A stretch of DNA of 64,000 nucleotides from Schaedlerella glycyrrhizinilytica_A (GTDB lineage: Bacteria > Bacillota > Clostridia > Lachnospirales > Lachnospiraceae): NCBI RefSeq assembly GCF_042852765.1, contig NZ_AP031414.1. One strand, written 5' to 3'. The notes under the pieces are model-generated. The model did no database searches. It was not told the DNA's origin and saw nothing but the letters and a program-made list of their open reading frames with translations. Below are positions 8,951 to 17,047 of the stretch, in pieces; within the stretch, counting starts at the first letter, position 1; each line of letters starts with the position of its first letter. The position numbers and the translations under genes were made by a program.

Positions 8951-9700
8951 ATGGGGATACCCGTAAAACTGGAAGTGTTTGAAGGTCCGTTGGATCTGTT
9001 ACTTCATTTGATCGATAAAAACAAGATTGATATTTACGATATTCCAATCGTAGAGATCACCAATCAGTATATGGAATATATTCGGGGAATGCAGAAAGAA
9101 GATCTGAATGTGATGAGTGAATTCCTCGTGATGGCTGCGACGCTTTTGGATATCAAGTGCAAGATGCTGCTTCCGAAAGAGGTAAATGAAGAGGGGGAAG
9201 AGGAAGATCCGAGAAAAGAACTGGTAGAACAGCTTTTGCAGTATAAGATGTATAAATACATGGCATATGAGCTGAAAGACCGACAGTCGGATGCAGAACA
9301 GGTATTGTTCAAACAGCCGACGGTGCCGGAGGAAGTTTTGGCATATACGGAACCGGTGGATCTGGATGCTCTTCTGGATGGATTGACGCTTTCCAAATTG
9401 AATCAGATTTTTCAGGATGTGATGAAGCGTCAGGATAATAAGATCGATCCGGTGCGGAGCAAGTTTGGAAAGATTGAAAAAGAAGAAGTTCCGTTGCCGT
9501 CGAAAATGACCTATGTAGAAAATTATGCGAGAGAACACCGGCATTTCAGTTTTCGGCAGCTTTTGGAAGAGCAGTCGAGTAAAATGCATGTTGTCGTAAC
9601 CTTTCTTGCAATTCTGGAATTGATGAAGACCGGGGCGATCCGGGTGGCGCAGGAAGAGACGTTTGGAGAAATCATGATAGACTCTCTGATCGAGGAGTAA
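8951..9700 (+). CDS. scpA: Segregation and condensation protein A
   Basis: The kleisin subunit of the SMC-ScpAB condensin. The 249-residue product has the ScpA N-terminal motif (VFEGPLDLLLHLIDKNKIDIYDIPI) split from an acidic linker (EEGEEEDPRKELVEQLLQYK), with a C-terminal winged helix (SSKMHVVVTFLAILELMKTGAIRVAQEE). It bridges the SMC heads and binds ScpB. AGGAGG lies 11 bases before the ATG. scpB follows 5 bases after the stop. Confidence 0.97.
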   Translation: MGIPVKLEVFEGPLDLLLHLIDKNKIDIYDIPIVEITNQYMEYIRGMQKEDLNVMSEFLVMAATLLDIKCKMLLPKEVNEEGEEEDPRKELVEQLLQYKMYKYMAYELKDRQSDAEQVLFKQPTVPEEVLAYTEPVDLDALLDGLTLSKLNQIFQDVMKRQDNKIDPVRSKFGKIEKEEVPLPSKMTYVENYAREHRHFSFRQLLEEQSSKMHVVVTFLAILELMKTGAIRVAQEETFGEIMIDSLIEE

Positions 9701-9705
9701 GATAG

Positions 9706-10320
9706 ATGGCAAAGCAGGCAGACCGAGAAGATAACAAAAGGATGGATGAAATGGAAATAAAAAAGCTGCAGGGCGTGATCGAAGCAATTTTGTTTACAAT
9801 GGGAGAATCGGTGGAGTTGGAGCGGATCGCGGCTGCGATCGAACATGACGAAGAGACGACGCGAAAGCTCATCAACGGATTGATGGATCAATATGCGGAG
9901 GAGGGACGGGGAATTCGGATCATTGAACTGGATCGTTCTTATCAGATGTGCACAAAAAAAGAAATGTATGAATATCTGATTCGGATCGCAAAGCAGCCGA
10001 AGCGGTATGTGCTGACGGATGTTTTGCTGGAAACGTTGTCGATCATCGCATATAAACAGCCGGTGACGAAGCTGGAGATCGAGAAGATCCGCGGCGTAAA
10101 ATCGGATCATGCGGTAAACAAACTGGTAGAGTATGGACTTGTGGAAGAGGTGGGACGTCTGGACGCGCCGGGACGTCCGCTTTTGTTCGGAACGACGGAA
10201 GAATTTCTGCGGAGATTCAGCGTACAGTCGTTGGATGAACTTCCGACATTGGATCCGGTCAGAATGGAACAGTTTAAAGAAGAGGCGGAAGACGAGGCAC
10301 AGTTGAAACTGGATATTTGA
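9706..10320 (+). CDS. scpB: Segregation and condensation protein B
   Basis: The dimeric winged-helix partner of ScpA in the SMC complex. The 204-residue product has the family motif LQGVIEAILFTMGESVELERIA and the second winged helix around TLSIIAYKQPVTKLEIEKIRGVKSDHAV. GAGGAG overlapping the scpA stop provides the ribosome site, so the pair is translationally linked. The N-terminal ~15 residues (before MEIKKLQ) are an extra charged stretch; a start at 9736 or 9751 cannot be excluded. A terminator follows at 10,371. Confidence 0.95.
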   Translation: MAKQADREDNKRMDEMEIKKLQGVIEAILFTMGESVELERIAAAIEHDEETTRKLINGLMDQYAEEGRGIRIIELDRSYQMCTKKEMYEYLIRIAKQPKRYVLTDVLLETLSIIAYKQPVTKLEIEKIRGVKSDHAVNKLVEYGLVEEVGRLDAPGRPLLFGTTEEFLRRFSVQSLDELPTLDPVRMEQFKEEAEDEAQLKLDI

Positions 10321-10370
10321 GTAAAATTCCACATGGAATACGGAAAAAGAATATATGAGAATGAAAGGGG

Positions 10371-10419
10371 ATTCCGAGACATACCTATGATTAAGGGAGT
10401 ATGTTTCGGAGTCTTTTTT
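10371..10419 (+). terminator. Intrinsic terminator of scpAB, abutting the next start codon
   Basis: ATTCCGAGACATAC (10371-10384) pairs with GTATGTTTCGGAGT (10399-10412) around a 14-base loop, followed by T6. It ends one base before the ATG at 10421. Confidence 0.85.
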
Positions 10420-10420
10420 G

Positions 10421-11806
10421 ATGAGAAAGTGCCTGAAAAAGAAAAATAAATACAGATCCTTTTTGGAAAAATGTATAACGGGAAAAAGTATGAAAGCACT
10501 TATAAGTCTGCTGATCCTAAGCCTTTGTATGCAGGGAAACATTGCGCTTGCGGGAGAAAATGTTGGATTGATACAGGAAAACGACCTAACTGCGCAGGAG
10601 GAGAAAGCGGCGGATACTGTAGATGAAATTCAGGAACCGACGGATTTGTATGCGCAGTCGGCAGTGCTGATGGATGCGGAAAGCGGGCGTGTTTTGTTTG
10701 CGAAAGAGGGGAATAAAGAGCGTGCGATGGCAAGCACGACAAAGATCATGACCTGTATTCTGGTGTTGGAACAGGGGGATCTGGATCGGGAAGTGACTGT
10801 CAGTGCGCGGGCAGCTGCGCAGCCGGAAGTCAGATTGGGGGCACAGGAGGGGGAACGGTTCCGGATTCGGGATCTGTTATATTCGCTGATGCTGGAATCC
10901 CATAATGACGCCGCAGTTGTTCTGGCGGAGGCGGTTGGAAATACAGTAGAGGGATTTGCAGATCTGATGAATGCAAAGGCGGAAAAAATCGGATGTGAAC
11001 AGACGTATTTTGTGACGCCGAACGGATTGGATGAAAAAGATGAGAAGGGGTGGCACCATACGACGGCCGAAGATCTGGCGCGTGTGATGAAATATTGTAT
11101 TATGGATTCGCCGCGAAAGGAAGCCTTTTTGGATCTTACACAGACTTTGGAATATGAGTTTACGGACAGTACCGGGGCACGGCAGTTTTCTTGTCGAAAT
11201 CACAATGCGTTTTTGCAGATGATGGAGGGGGCGATCTCCGGGAAGACGGGATTTACGTCGGATGCCGGATATTGCTATGTAGGAGCGTTAGAAAATGAGG
11301 GGCGCACATATGTGGTGGCGCTTCTGGCATGCGGATGGCCGAATCATAAAGGATATAAATGGGCAGACACGAAAAAACTGATGACTTACGGAATGGAAGC
11401 TTTTCATTATCGGGAAGTGAACATGCCGATGGATTTTGGAAACATTCCAGTGGAGGGGGCTGTACCGCAAGGAGGCGCATTACAGGGAGAGCGAATGCTG
11501 GAACTTGGTCCCGACTGGAAAACGGCAGACGGGATCGCAAAACAGATCGCTCAAAAAAATACAGAAAACGGCGGTGACACGGAAACTGTGCGGATGCTGC
11601 TTCGAGATGATGAAAAGATTGAAATGAAAACAAGCAGAAAACCTTATCTGGATGCGCCGGTAGAAAAAGGAAGCGAAGCCGGGAACGTGCAGTTTTTTCT
11701 GGACGGGGAAGAGATCGGTTCCTGCGTACTTGTAACAAAAGCGGGGGCGCGCAGCAGAGATTTTAAGTGGTGCGCCGAAGAAGTGGCGAAACGATTGTTT
11801 TTGTGA
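10421..11806 (+). CDS. D-alanyl-D-alanine carboxypeptidase, second paralogue
   Basis: 461 residues from the ATG at 10421. A basic N-terminus leads to a hydrophobic signal segment (ALISLLILSLCMQGNIALA). Active-site motifs are STTK near 106, SHN near 160 and KTG near 275, and a PBP5-type C-terminal domain is recognisable (VEKGSEAGNVQFFLDGEEIG). It removes terminal D-Ala from the cell wall. The start is uncertain: the scpAB terminator ends directly before 10421, so a transcript starting downstream may use ATG 10490, which would give a conventional signal peptide (MKALISLL). Members of this group in spore formers include DacB/DacF types; I cannot pick one. Confidence 0.88.
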   Translation: MRKCLKKKNKYRSFLEKCITGKSMKALISLLILSLCMQGNIALAGENVGLIQENDLTAQEEKAADTVDEIQEPTDLYAQSAVLMDAESGRVLFAKEGNKERAMASTTKIMTCILVLEQGDLDREVTVSARAAAQPEVRLGAQEGERFRIRDLLYSLMLESHNDAAVVLAEAVGNTVEGFADLMNAKAEKIGCEQTYFVTPNGLDEKDEKGWHHTTAEDLARVMKYCIMDSPRKEAFLDLTQTLEYEFTDSTGARQFSCRNHNAFLQMMEGAISGKTGFTSDAGYCYVGALENEGRTYVVALLACGWPNHKGYKWADTKKLMTYGMEAFHYREVNMPMDFGNIPVEGAVPQGGALQGERMLELGPDWKTADGIAKQIAQKNTENGGDTETVRMLLRDDEKIEMKTSRKPYLDAPVEKGSEAGNVQFFLDGEEIGSCVLVTKAGARSRDFKWCAEEVAKRLFL

Positions 11807-11838
11807 TATTAAAAAAGATCAATAAAAAGAGATTAAAA

Positions 11839-11869
11839 TTGTCACTGGAATCTCCGAAGTAGATATGAT
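11839..11869 (+). promoter_or_regulatory. Possible leuA promoter with flanking direct repeat
   Basis: TTGTCA (11839-11844) and TATGAT (11864-11869) are 19 bp apart, longer than the ideal 17. TCCGAAG (11853-11859) and TTCGAAG (11876-11882) form a direct repeat with 23-bp spacing, compatible with an AraC-type activator or repressor site. Weak evidence. No T-box leader fits in the 122-base gap. Confidence 0.35.
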
Positions 11870-11928
11870 AGTATGTTCGAAGATAAAAAAAGACAACTGT
11901 ATTGATAAAATATAAGGGAGTGGTTGGG

Positions 11929-13917
11929 ATGAAAAATTATGAGAAATACGAGCGTGCATATTTTATGCCGCCGGAGGCTTGTTATGACTGGGTGAAGAAA
12001 GATTATATCGATCATCCGCCGGTCTGGTGCAGTGTGGATCTGCGAGATGGAAATCAGGCGTTGATCGAACCGATGAGTCTGGAAGAGAAAGTGGAATTTT
12101 TTAAGCTGCTCGTGAAAGTCGGCTTCAAGGAGATCGAGGTTGGTTTTCCGGCAGCATCTGAGACAGAGTTTCGTTTTATGCGGACACTGATCGAAGAAAA
12201 TCTGATCCCGGATGATGTGACAGTCCAAGTGCTGACACAGGCGAGAGAACATATTATCAAGCGGACGTTTGAAGCGGTAAAAGGTGCACCGCATGCAGTA
12301 ATACATGTATACAATTCGACTTCCGTTGCACAGAGGGAGCAGGTGTTCCGAAAAGATAAAGAGCAGGTAAAGCAGATTGCGATCGACGGTGCGAAACTGT
12401 TAAAGCAATTGGCAGACGAAACGGATGGTAATTTTACGTTTGAATACAGTCCGGAAAGTTTTCCGGGAACGGAAGTAGACTATGCGCTGGAAGTCTGTAA
12501 TGCAGTCCTTGATATCTGGAAGCCGACGGAAGAGAAAAAAGCGATCATCAATCTGCCGACGACGGTGGAGAATGCAATGCCGCATGTGTTTGCCAGTCAG
12601 GTGGAATATTTCCACAAACATTTATTATATAGAAAGAACGTGATCCTCTCCCTGCATCCGCATAACGACCGCGGAACCGGGATCAGTGATGCGGAACTCG
12701 GCGTACTTGCGGGAGCAGACCGGATCGAGGGTACATTATTCGGAAACGGAGAACGCACCGGAAATGTGGACATTATCACTCTGGCGATGAATATGTTTTC
12801 TCATGGCGTGGATCCGAAACTGGATTTCTCCGATATGCATGAGATCTGCGAGATCTATGAACGTCTGACGAGAATGGAAGTGTCTCCGCGTCAGCCGTAT
12901 GCCGGCGAACTTGTGTTTACCGCATTTTCCGGATCGCATCAGGATGCGATCGCGAAAGGGATGACCTGGAGAGAAGAGAAAGCGTGTGAAAAATGGACGG
13001 TCCCGTATCTTCCGATCGATCCACAGGACGTGGGAAGAACCTATGATTCGGATGTGATCCGTATCAACAGTCAGTCCGGAAAGGGCGGCGTCAACTATAT
13101 CCTGAAACAGAATTTCGGAATCAGTCTGCCGGAGAAGATGAAAGAAGAGGTCGGTTATCTCGTGAAAGACGTGTCGGATAAAGCACACAAGGAGCTGAGT
13201 CCGGAATGGGTATACCATATTTTTGAAGATCATTATATCAATGCGAAGCCGGTGTTTACGATCGAGGAATGTCATTTCACACAGAACGATGGGATCGTGG
13301 CGGAGGCGACGATCACACATGCCGGAGAGCAGCGCACGATCACCGGTGTTGGAAACGGACGTCTGGATGCGGTCAGCAATGCGTTGAAACATTATTTTGA
13401 TATCAATTATGAACTTGCTGTATATGAAGAACATTCCCTGACGAAAGGCTCTTCATCCAAGGCGGTCGCTTATGTAGGAATCGGAAGCGGCGAGGAGAAT
13501 TGCTGGGGCGTTGGCGTGGATGCGGATATCATCAAAGCGTCGATCGCGGCCTTGGAAGTGGCAGTCAATAAGATGGAATCCGTACGGGCGATGAATGGCG
13601 GAAAAGATAAGCGGCTTCTGGAAATTACGAATTATATTTATGCGAATTATAAAACCGTGACATTGGATGATCTGGCAGAACAGTTCTTCCTGTCGAAGCC
13701 GTATCTGTCCAAATATATCAAAGAAAAATCGGGTATGACATTTGGCGATATCCTGAAAAAGGTGAGGATGAAGAAAGCGCGTGCTATGTTAAAGAGCAGC
13801 AATGCAACGGTGGAAAGTATTGCGGAATCGGTCGGTTATCAAAATGTAGAGCATTTTAACCGGATCTTTAAGAAAATGTATGAGATGACGCCGGTTCAGT
13901 ACAGGAATCAGAAGTAG
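11929..13917 (+). CDS. leuA: 2-isopropylmalate synthase fused to AraC-type DNA-binding domain
   Basis: Condenses acetyl-CoA and 2-oxoisovalerate in the first step of leucine synthesis. The 662-residue product has the HMGL-like TIM barrel (SVDLRDGNQAL near residue 35, SLHPHNDRGTG near 240, GNGERTGN), then the LeuA dimer/allosteric domain (about 425-555). Residues 563-662 are a complete AraC/XylS two-HTH domain (TLDDLAEQFFLSKPYLSKYI and TVESIAESVGYQNVEHFNRIFKK, ending MTPVQYR). The type-2 synthases I know end before this, near 560. ATG 11929 has AAGGGAG 8 bases upstream; the in-frame TTG at 11902 does not. No other leucine gene adjoins. The fusion suggests an enzyme that also reports leucine status to transcription; enzymatic and DNA-binding residues both look intact. 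Confidence 0.95.
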   Translation: MKNYEKYERAYFMPPEACYDWVKKDYIDHPPVWCSVDLRDGNQALIEPMSLEEKVEFFKLLVKVGFKEIEVGFPAASETEFRFMRTLIEENLIPDDVTVQVLTQAREHIIKRTFEAVKGAPHAVIHVYNSTSVAQREQVFRKDKEQVKQIAIDGAKLLKQLADETDGNFTFEYSPESFPGTEVDYALEVCNAVLDIWKPTEEKKAIINLPTTVENAMPHVFASQVEYFHKHLLYRKNVILSLHPHNDRGTGISDAELGVLAGADRIEGTLFGNGERTGNVDIITLAMNMFSHGVDPKLDFSDMHEICEIYERLTRMEVSPRQPYAGELVFTAFSGSHQDAIAKGMTWREEKACEKWTVPYLPIDPQDVGRTYDSDVIRINSQSGKGGVNYILKQNFGISLPEKMKEEVGYLVKDVSDKAHKELSPEWVYHIFEDHYINAKPVFTIEECHFTQNDGIVAEATITHAGEQRTITGVGNGRLDAVSNALKHYFDINYELAVYEEHSLTKGSSSKAVAYVGIGSGEENCWGVGVDADIIKASIAALEVAVNKMESVRAMNGGKDKRLLEITNYIYANYKTVTLDDLAEQFFLSKPYLSKYIKEKSGMTFGDILKKVRMKKARAMLKSSNATVESIAESVGYQNVEHFNRIFKKMYEMTPVQYRNQK

Positions 13918-13967
13918 AGGATTTTGCAAAAGATATAAAATGAGGCGGGAGATTGTATAAAATTCAG

Positions 13968-14006
13968 CGGGAGCGCAGCCGGGACAGCGGAAGCGTTCCC
14001 GTTTTT
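13968..14006 (+). terminator. Intrinsic terminator of leuA
   Basis: CGGGAGCGC (13968-13976) pairs with GCGTTCCCG (13993-14001, one G-T pair), followed by T5. Confidence 0.85.
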
Positions 14007-14025
14007 CACGTTATATGCCGAAGCT

Positions 14026-14301
14026 GGCGTCGGTGTACAAGGGGGAAAACGGTCGATGAAGAGCAAATCTAAGTCTCTTTGTTGTTACTTTCACTCCGCG
14101 TACATCTCTGTACGCGTCGGTCAAGTGCCTAAAAGAGGCTTAGATTTGTCTCTTCTCGACTCACCGACCTCAAACGCAGATAATTCGGTGATTTTCAAGA
14201 CAGACGATTGAAGCGTACTGGACGTACGCTGATTGAGGATAACGCTGAAAATCACCGAAATTACGCGATTTGAGGCGTGTTTCCCCTTGTACATCGACGC
14301 T
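14026..14301. repeat. 276-bp nested palindromic element of unknown nature
   Basis: Outer arms 14026-14050 and 14275-14301 are near-complementary (core GTACAAGGGG against CCCCTTGTAC). Inside are two large branches. Branch 1 pairs 14051-14080 with 14132-14164 (CAAATCTAAG against CTTAGATTTG) and holds a perfect hairpin, CGCGTACA-TCTC-TGTACGCG (14097-14116). Branch 2 pairs 14168-14197 with 14246-14274 (TTCGGTGATTTTCA against TGAAAATCACCGAA) and holds AGCGTAC-TGGAC-GTACGCT (14212-14230). It codes for no credible protein. It lies between the leuA terminator and the next promoter. It may be a MITE/REP-like repeat or a structured RNA; which is unresolved. Confidence 0.8.
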
Positions 14302-14325
14302 AGGTTATTTATTTAACAAAATTCA

Positions 14326-14354
14326 TTGAAATTTTAGAATAAGTAGTATATACT
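14326..14354 (+). promoter_or_regulatory. Sigma-A promoter of the carboxyltransferase operon
   Basis: TTGAAA (14326-14331) and TATACT (14349-14354) with a 17-bp spacer, about 60 bp before the first gene. Confidence 0.8.
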
Positions 14355-14413
14355 AAAATAGGCAAAAATTTTGGTTTAGTTTAAACAAATTATTTCATAT
14401 GGAGGACTAAAAA

Positions 14414-15850
14414 ATGAGCTACAATGCAACTGGAAACTCAGCAAGCAGAAGAATTGCCGCAATGCTTGATGAGGGAAGCTTTGTTGAAATCGGTGGCGCT
14501 GTTACAGCGAGAAGCACAGATTTTAACCTGCAGGCAAAAGAAACTCCGTCCGACGGTGTGATCACCGGATACGGAGTGATCGACGGCAATCTTGTGTACG
14601 TTTACAGCCAGGATGAAACCGTATTGAACGGTGCAGTGGGCGAGATGCACGCAAAGAAGATTGCTAACATTTATGATATGGCAATGAAGATGGGAGCGCC
14701 GGTGATCGGTCTGGTAGACTGTGCCGGATTAAGACTTCAGGAGGCGACAGACGCGTTGGAAGCGTTTGGATCTCTTTACTTCAAGCAGGCAATGGCTTCC
14801 GGTGTGATTCCGCAGATCACAGCGATCTTCGGAATGTGCGGCGGCGGTCTTGCAGTAGTGCCTGGGCTGACAGATTTTACATTTATGGAAAGCAAGAATG
14901 CAAAATTATTTGTAAATTCTCCGAATGCACTGGAAGGCAATGAGATTTCCAAATGTGATACCTCCACAGCAGAGTATCAGAGCAAAACAGCAGGTCTGGT
15001 AGACGGTATCGGAACAGAAGAAGAAATCCTGGATCAGATCCGTTCTTTGATCTGCATGATCCCGGCAAACAACGAAGACGATCTGTCCTATGAAGAATGT
15101 CTGGATGATCTGAACCGTGTATGCGCAGATCTGGAAAATGCGGCGGAAGATACCGGCATTGCACTTGCTACAATTTCCGACAGCAATATTTTCTTTGAGA
15201 CAAAGAAAGAATATGCGAAAGAGATGGTAACCGGTTTTATCCGTTTAAATGGCATGACAGTCGGCGCGATCGCGAACCGTTCCAAGATCTATGATGCAGA
15301 GGGAAATGCAGAATCTTTCGAGAAAGTTCTGACAGCGGACGGATGTAAAAAAGCAGCGGATTTCATCAACTTCTGCGACGCGTTCTCAATCCCGGTATTG
15401 ACACTGACGAATGTAACCGGATTTGAAGCGACAAAAGAAGCGGAAAAAGAGATGGCAAAGAGTGTTGCAAAACTGACCTACGCATTTGCAAACGCAACCG
15501 TTCCGAAAGTAAACGTGATCGTTGGACAGGCTTACGGAAGTGCCTATATCGCAATGAACAGTAAATCGCTCGGAGCAGATATGGTATATGCATGGTCGGA
15601 TGCCGAGATCGGAATGATGGATTCCAAACTGGCAGCAAAGATCATGTATGCCGATGCAGACAATGAGACTCTGAAAGAGAAAGCCGCAGAGTACAAAGAA
15701 CTGCAGTCCAGTCCGATGTCTGCTGCAAGAAGGGGATATGTAGATGCGATCATTGAGCCGGCAGACACCAGAAGATATGTGATCGGTGCTTTCGAGATGC
15801 TGTTCACAAAAAGAGAGGATCGTCCTGACAAGAAACATGGAACGGTTTAG
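14414..15850 (+). CDS. mmdA: Acyl-CoA carboxyltransferase, 12S/MmdA type
   Basis: A 478-residue two-domain crotonase-fold carboxyltransferase. Family signatures include DGVITGYGVIDGNLVYV near the N-terminus, the GMCGGGLAVVPGL oxyanion region near residues 140-150 and, in the second half, VIVGQAYGSAYIAM. Such subunits move carboxylate between a CoA ester (methylmalonyl-CoA in the best-known cases) and carrier biotin. It is the first gene of a five-gene operon with a Na+-pump subunit. The CoA substrate cannot be read from sequence: methylmalonyl-, malonyl- or glutaconyl-CoA are all possible. GGAGG precedes the start. Confidence 0.88.
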   Translation: MSYNATGNSASRRIAAMLDEGSFVEIGGAVTARSTDFNLQAKETPSDGVITGYGVIDGNLVYVYSQDETVLNGAVGEMHAKKIANIYDMAMKMGAPVIGLVDCAGLRLQEATDALEAFGSLYFKQAMASGVIPQITAIFGMCGGGLAVVPGLTDFTFMESKNAKLFVNSPNALEGNEISKCDTSTAEYQSKTAGLVDGIGTEEEILDQIRSLICMIPANNEDDLSYEECLDDLNRVCADLENAAEDTGIALATISDSNIFFETKKEYAKEMVTGFIRLNGMTVGAIANRSKIYDAEGNAESFEKVLTADGCKKAADFINFCDAFSIPVLTLTNVTGFEATKEAEKEMAKSVAKLTYAFANATVPKVNVIVGQAYGSAYIAMNSKSLGADMVYAWSDAEIGMMDSKLAAKIMYADADNETLKEKAAEYKELQSSPMSAARRGYVDAIIEPADTRRYVIGAFEMLFTKREDRPDKKHGTV

Positions 15851-15864
15851 TGAGGTGAGGCGAA

Positions 15865-16641
15865 GTGAAGAAAAGAATGAGTTTATTAGGTCTTACCCTT
15901 GTGCTTGCGTTGGGACTTGCAGGATGTGGAAGTAAGGCCGAAGAAGAAAACATTTACGATCAGGAAATGATGGAACAGTATGCGGACGCGATCATCATGA
16001 ACTTCAGCAACATGGATGATGAAGCGATGGATACGTTCCGGGACATGTCTGATCTGGAACTGAACCTGATGCTGATGCAGTCAGGACTTCCGGTGGAGGG
16101 GGATGACTTCCTCGCTATGCTCGATGCATGGAGCGCCGGAATGAAAGAGTGCGGTTCATTTGTAGATTACGGTGAATATGAGATGGAAGCTGCAAATGAA
16201 GGCGCAGTATTGACAACAGAGATCACCTGTGCAGATAAGACCGCAGATCTGGAGTTTGACTTCGATGAGAAGATGAACATGACCAGCATCACGATCAACG
16301 CACACTATTCACTTGGTGAGATTCTGACAAAAGCAGGACTGAATACCTTGCTGGGAATGGGAACCGTATTTGTTGTACTGATTTTCATCGCATTTATTAT
16401 TTCCCTCTTTAAGTACATTCCTGCAATTGAAGCAAAATTCAAAAAGAAACCTGCACAGAGCGAAGCGAAAAAGGCAGAGGAAAAAGCAGTTCCGGCTGCA
16501 GCGCCTGTCGTGGAAGACGCCGTGGATGATGCAGAACTTGTAGCGGTGATCGCAGCGGCGATCGCAGCGGCGGAGGGAACAACGACAGACGGATTTGTCG
16601 TACGTTCTATTAAGAGAAGAAAAACAAATAAGTGGAGATAA
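15865..16641 (+). CDS. oadG: OadG-family gamma subunit with lipoprotein-like leader
   Basis: 258 residues from a GTG with GAGGTGAGG upstream. The N-terminus has a lipobox (LALGLAGCGSKA, Cys near 21), so the ~150-residue domain before the membrane segment probably lies outside the cell. A single transmembrane helix (about 165-188, VFVVLIFIAFIISLF) and a charged Ala/Glu-rich cytosolic tail follow; the tail resembles OadG/MmdD subunits that tether the carboxyltransferase to the beta pump. It sits between the 12S-type and biotin-carrier genes. The extracellular domain is longer than in classical OadG and its role is unknown. Confidence 0.8.
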   Translation: MKKRMSLLGLTLVLALGLAGCGSKAEEENIYDQEMMEQYADAIIMNFSNMDDEAMDTFRDMSDLELNLMLMQSGLPVEGDDFLAMLDAWSAGMKECGSFVDYGEYEMEAANEGAVLTTEITCADKTADLEFDFDEKMNMTSITINAHYSLGEILTKAGLNTLLGMGTVFVVLIFIAFIISLFKYIPAIEAKFKKKPAQSEAKKAEEKAVPAAAPVVEDAVDDAELVAVIAAAIAAAEGTTTDGFVVRSIKRRKTNKWR

Positions 16642-16657
16642 TCAGGAGGAAATCGTA

Positions 16658-17026
16658 ATGAAAAATTATACAATTACAGTAAACGGCAATGTGTATGATG
16701 TAACCGTAGAAGAAAACGGAGCAGGAGCAGCACCGGCAGCAGCACCAAAGGCAGCTCCGAAAGCGGCACCGGCAGCAGCGCCAAAGGCAGCACCGAAAGC
16801 GGCAGGCGCAGGAAGCATTGAAGTAAAAGCAGGAGCAGCAGGAAAAGTGTTCAAGATCGAAGCGAATGTCGGACAGAGCGTACAGGCAGGCGATCCGGTT
16901 GTCATCATCGAAGCAATGAAGATGGAGATCCCGGTTGTTGCCCCAGAGGCAGGCACAGTTGCTAGTATTGATGTGGCAGTGGGCGATGCTGTTGAGGCAG
17001 GAGCGGTACTGGCTACATTAAACTAG
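16658..17026 (+). CDS. gcdC: Biotin carboxyl carrier protein
   Basis: 122 residues. A short N-terminal strand region (MKNYTITVNGNVYDVTV), an Ala/Pro/Lys-rich flexible linker (about 24-52), and a biotinyl domain with EAMKME, where Lys88 is the attachment residue. The carrier swings carboxybiotin between carboxyltransferase and the membrane pump. ATG 16658 has AGGAGG 8 bases upstream, so the longer in-frame extension is not used. Symbol by type only; mmdC would fit equally. Confidence 0.9.
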   Translation: MKNYTITVNGNVYDVTVEENGAGAAPAAAPKAAPKAAPAAAPKAAPKAAGAGSIEVKAGAAGKVFKIEANVGQSVQAGDPVVIIEAMKMEIPVVAPEAGTVASIDVAVGDAVEAGAVLATLN

Positions 17027-17047
17027 TTTTTCCGGGAGGTTTGACAA

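Noticed and set aside
9523..10542. 339-codon minus-strand frame across scpA/scpB
   Set aside because: Shadow of two well-supported genes; composition is aberrant and it spans their terminator.
11807..11928. T-box or leader-peptide attenuator for leuA
   Set aside because: Only 122 bases, no specifier/antiterminator stems or leucine-rich leader frame seen.
16723..16812. Repetitive GCAGCACCAAAGGC-like units, at first sight a tandem repeat or CRISPR
   Set aside because: It encodes the Ala/Pro/Lys linker of the biotin carrier and has no spacer-repeat organisation.
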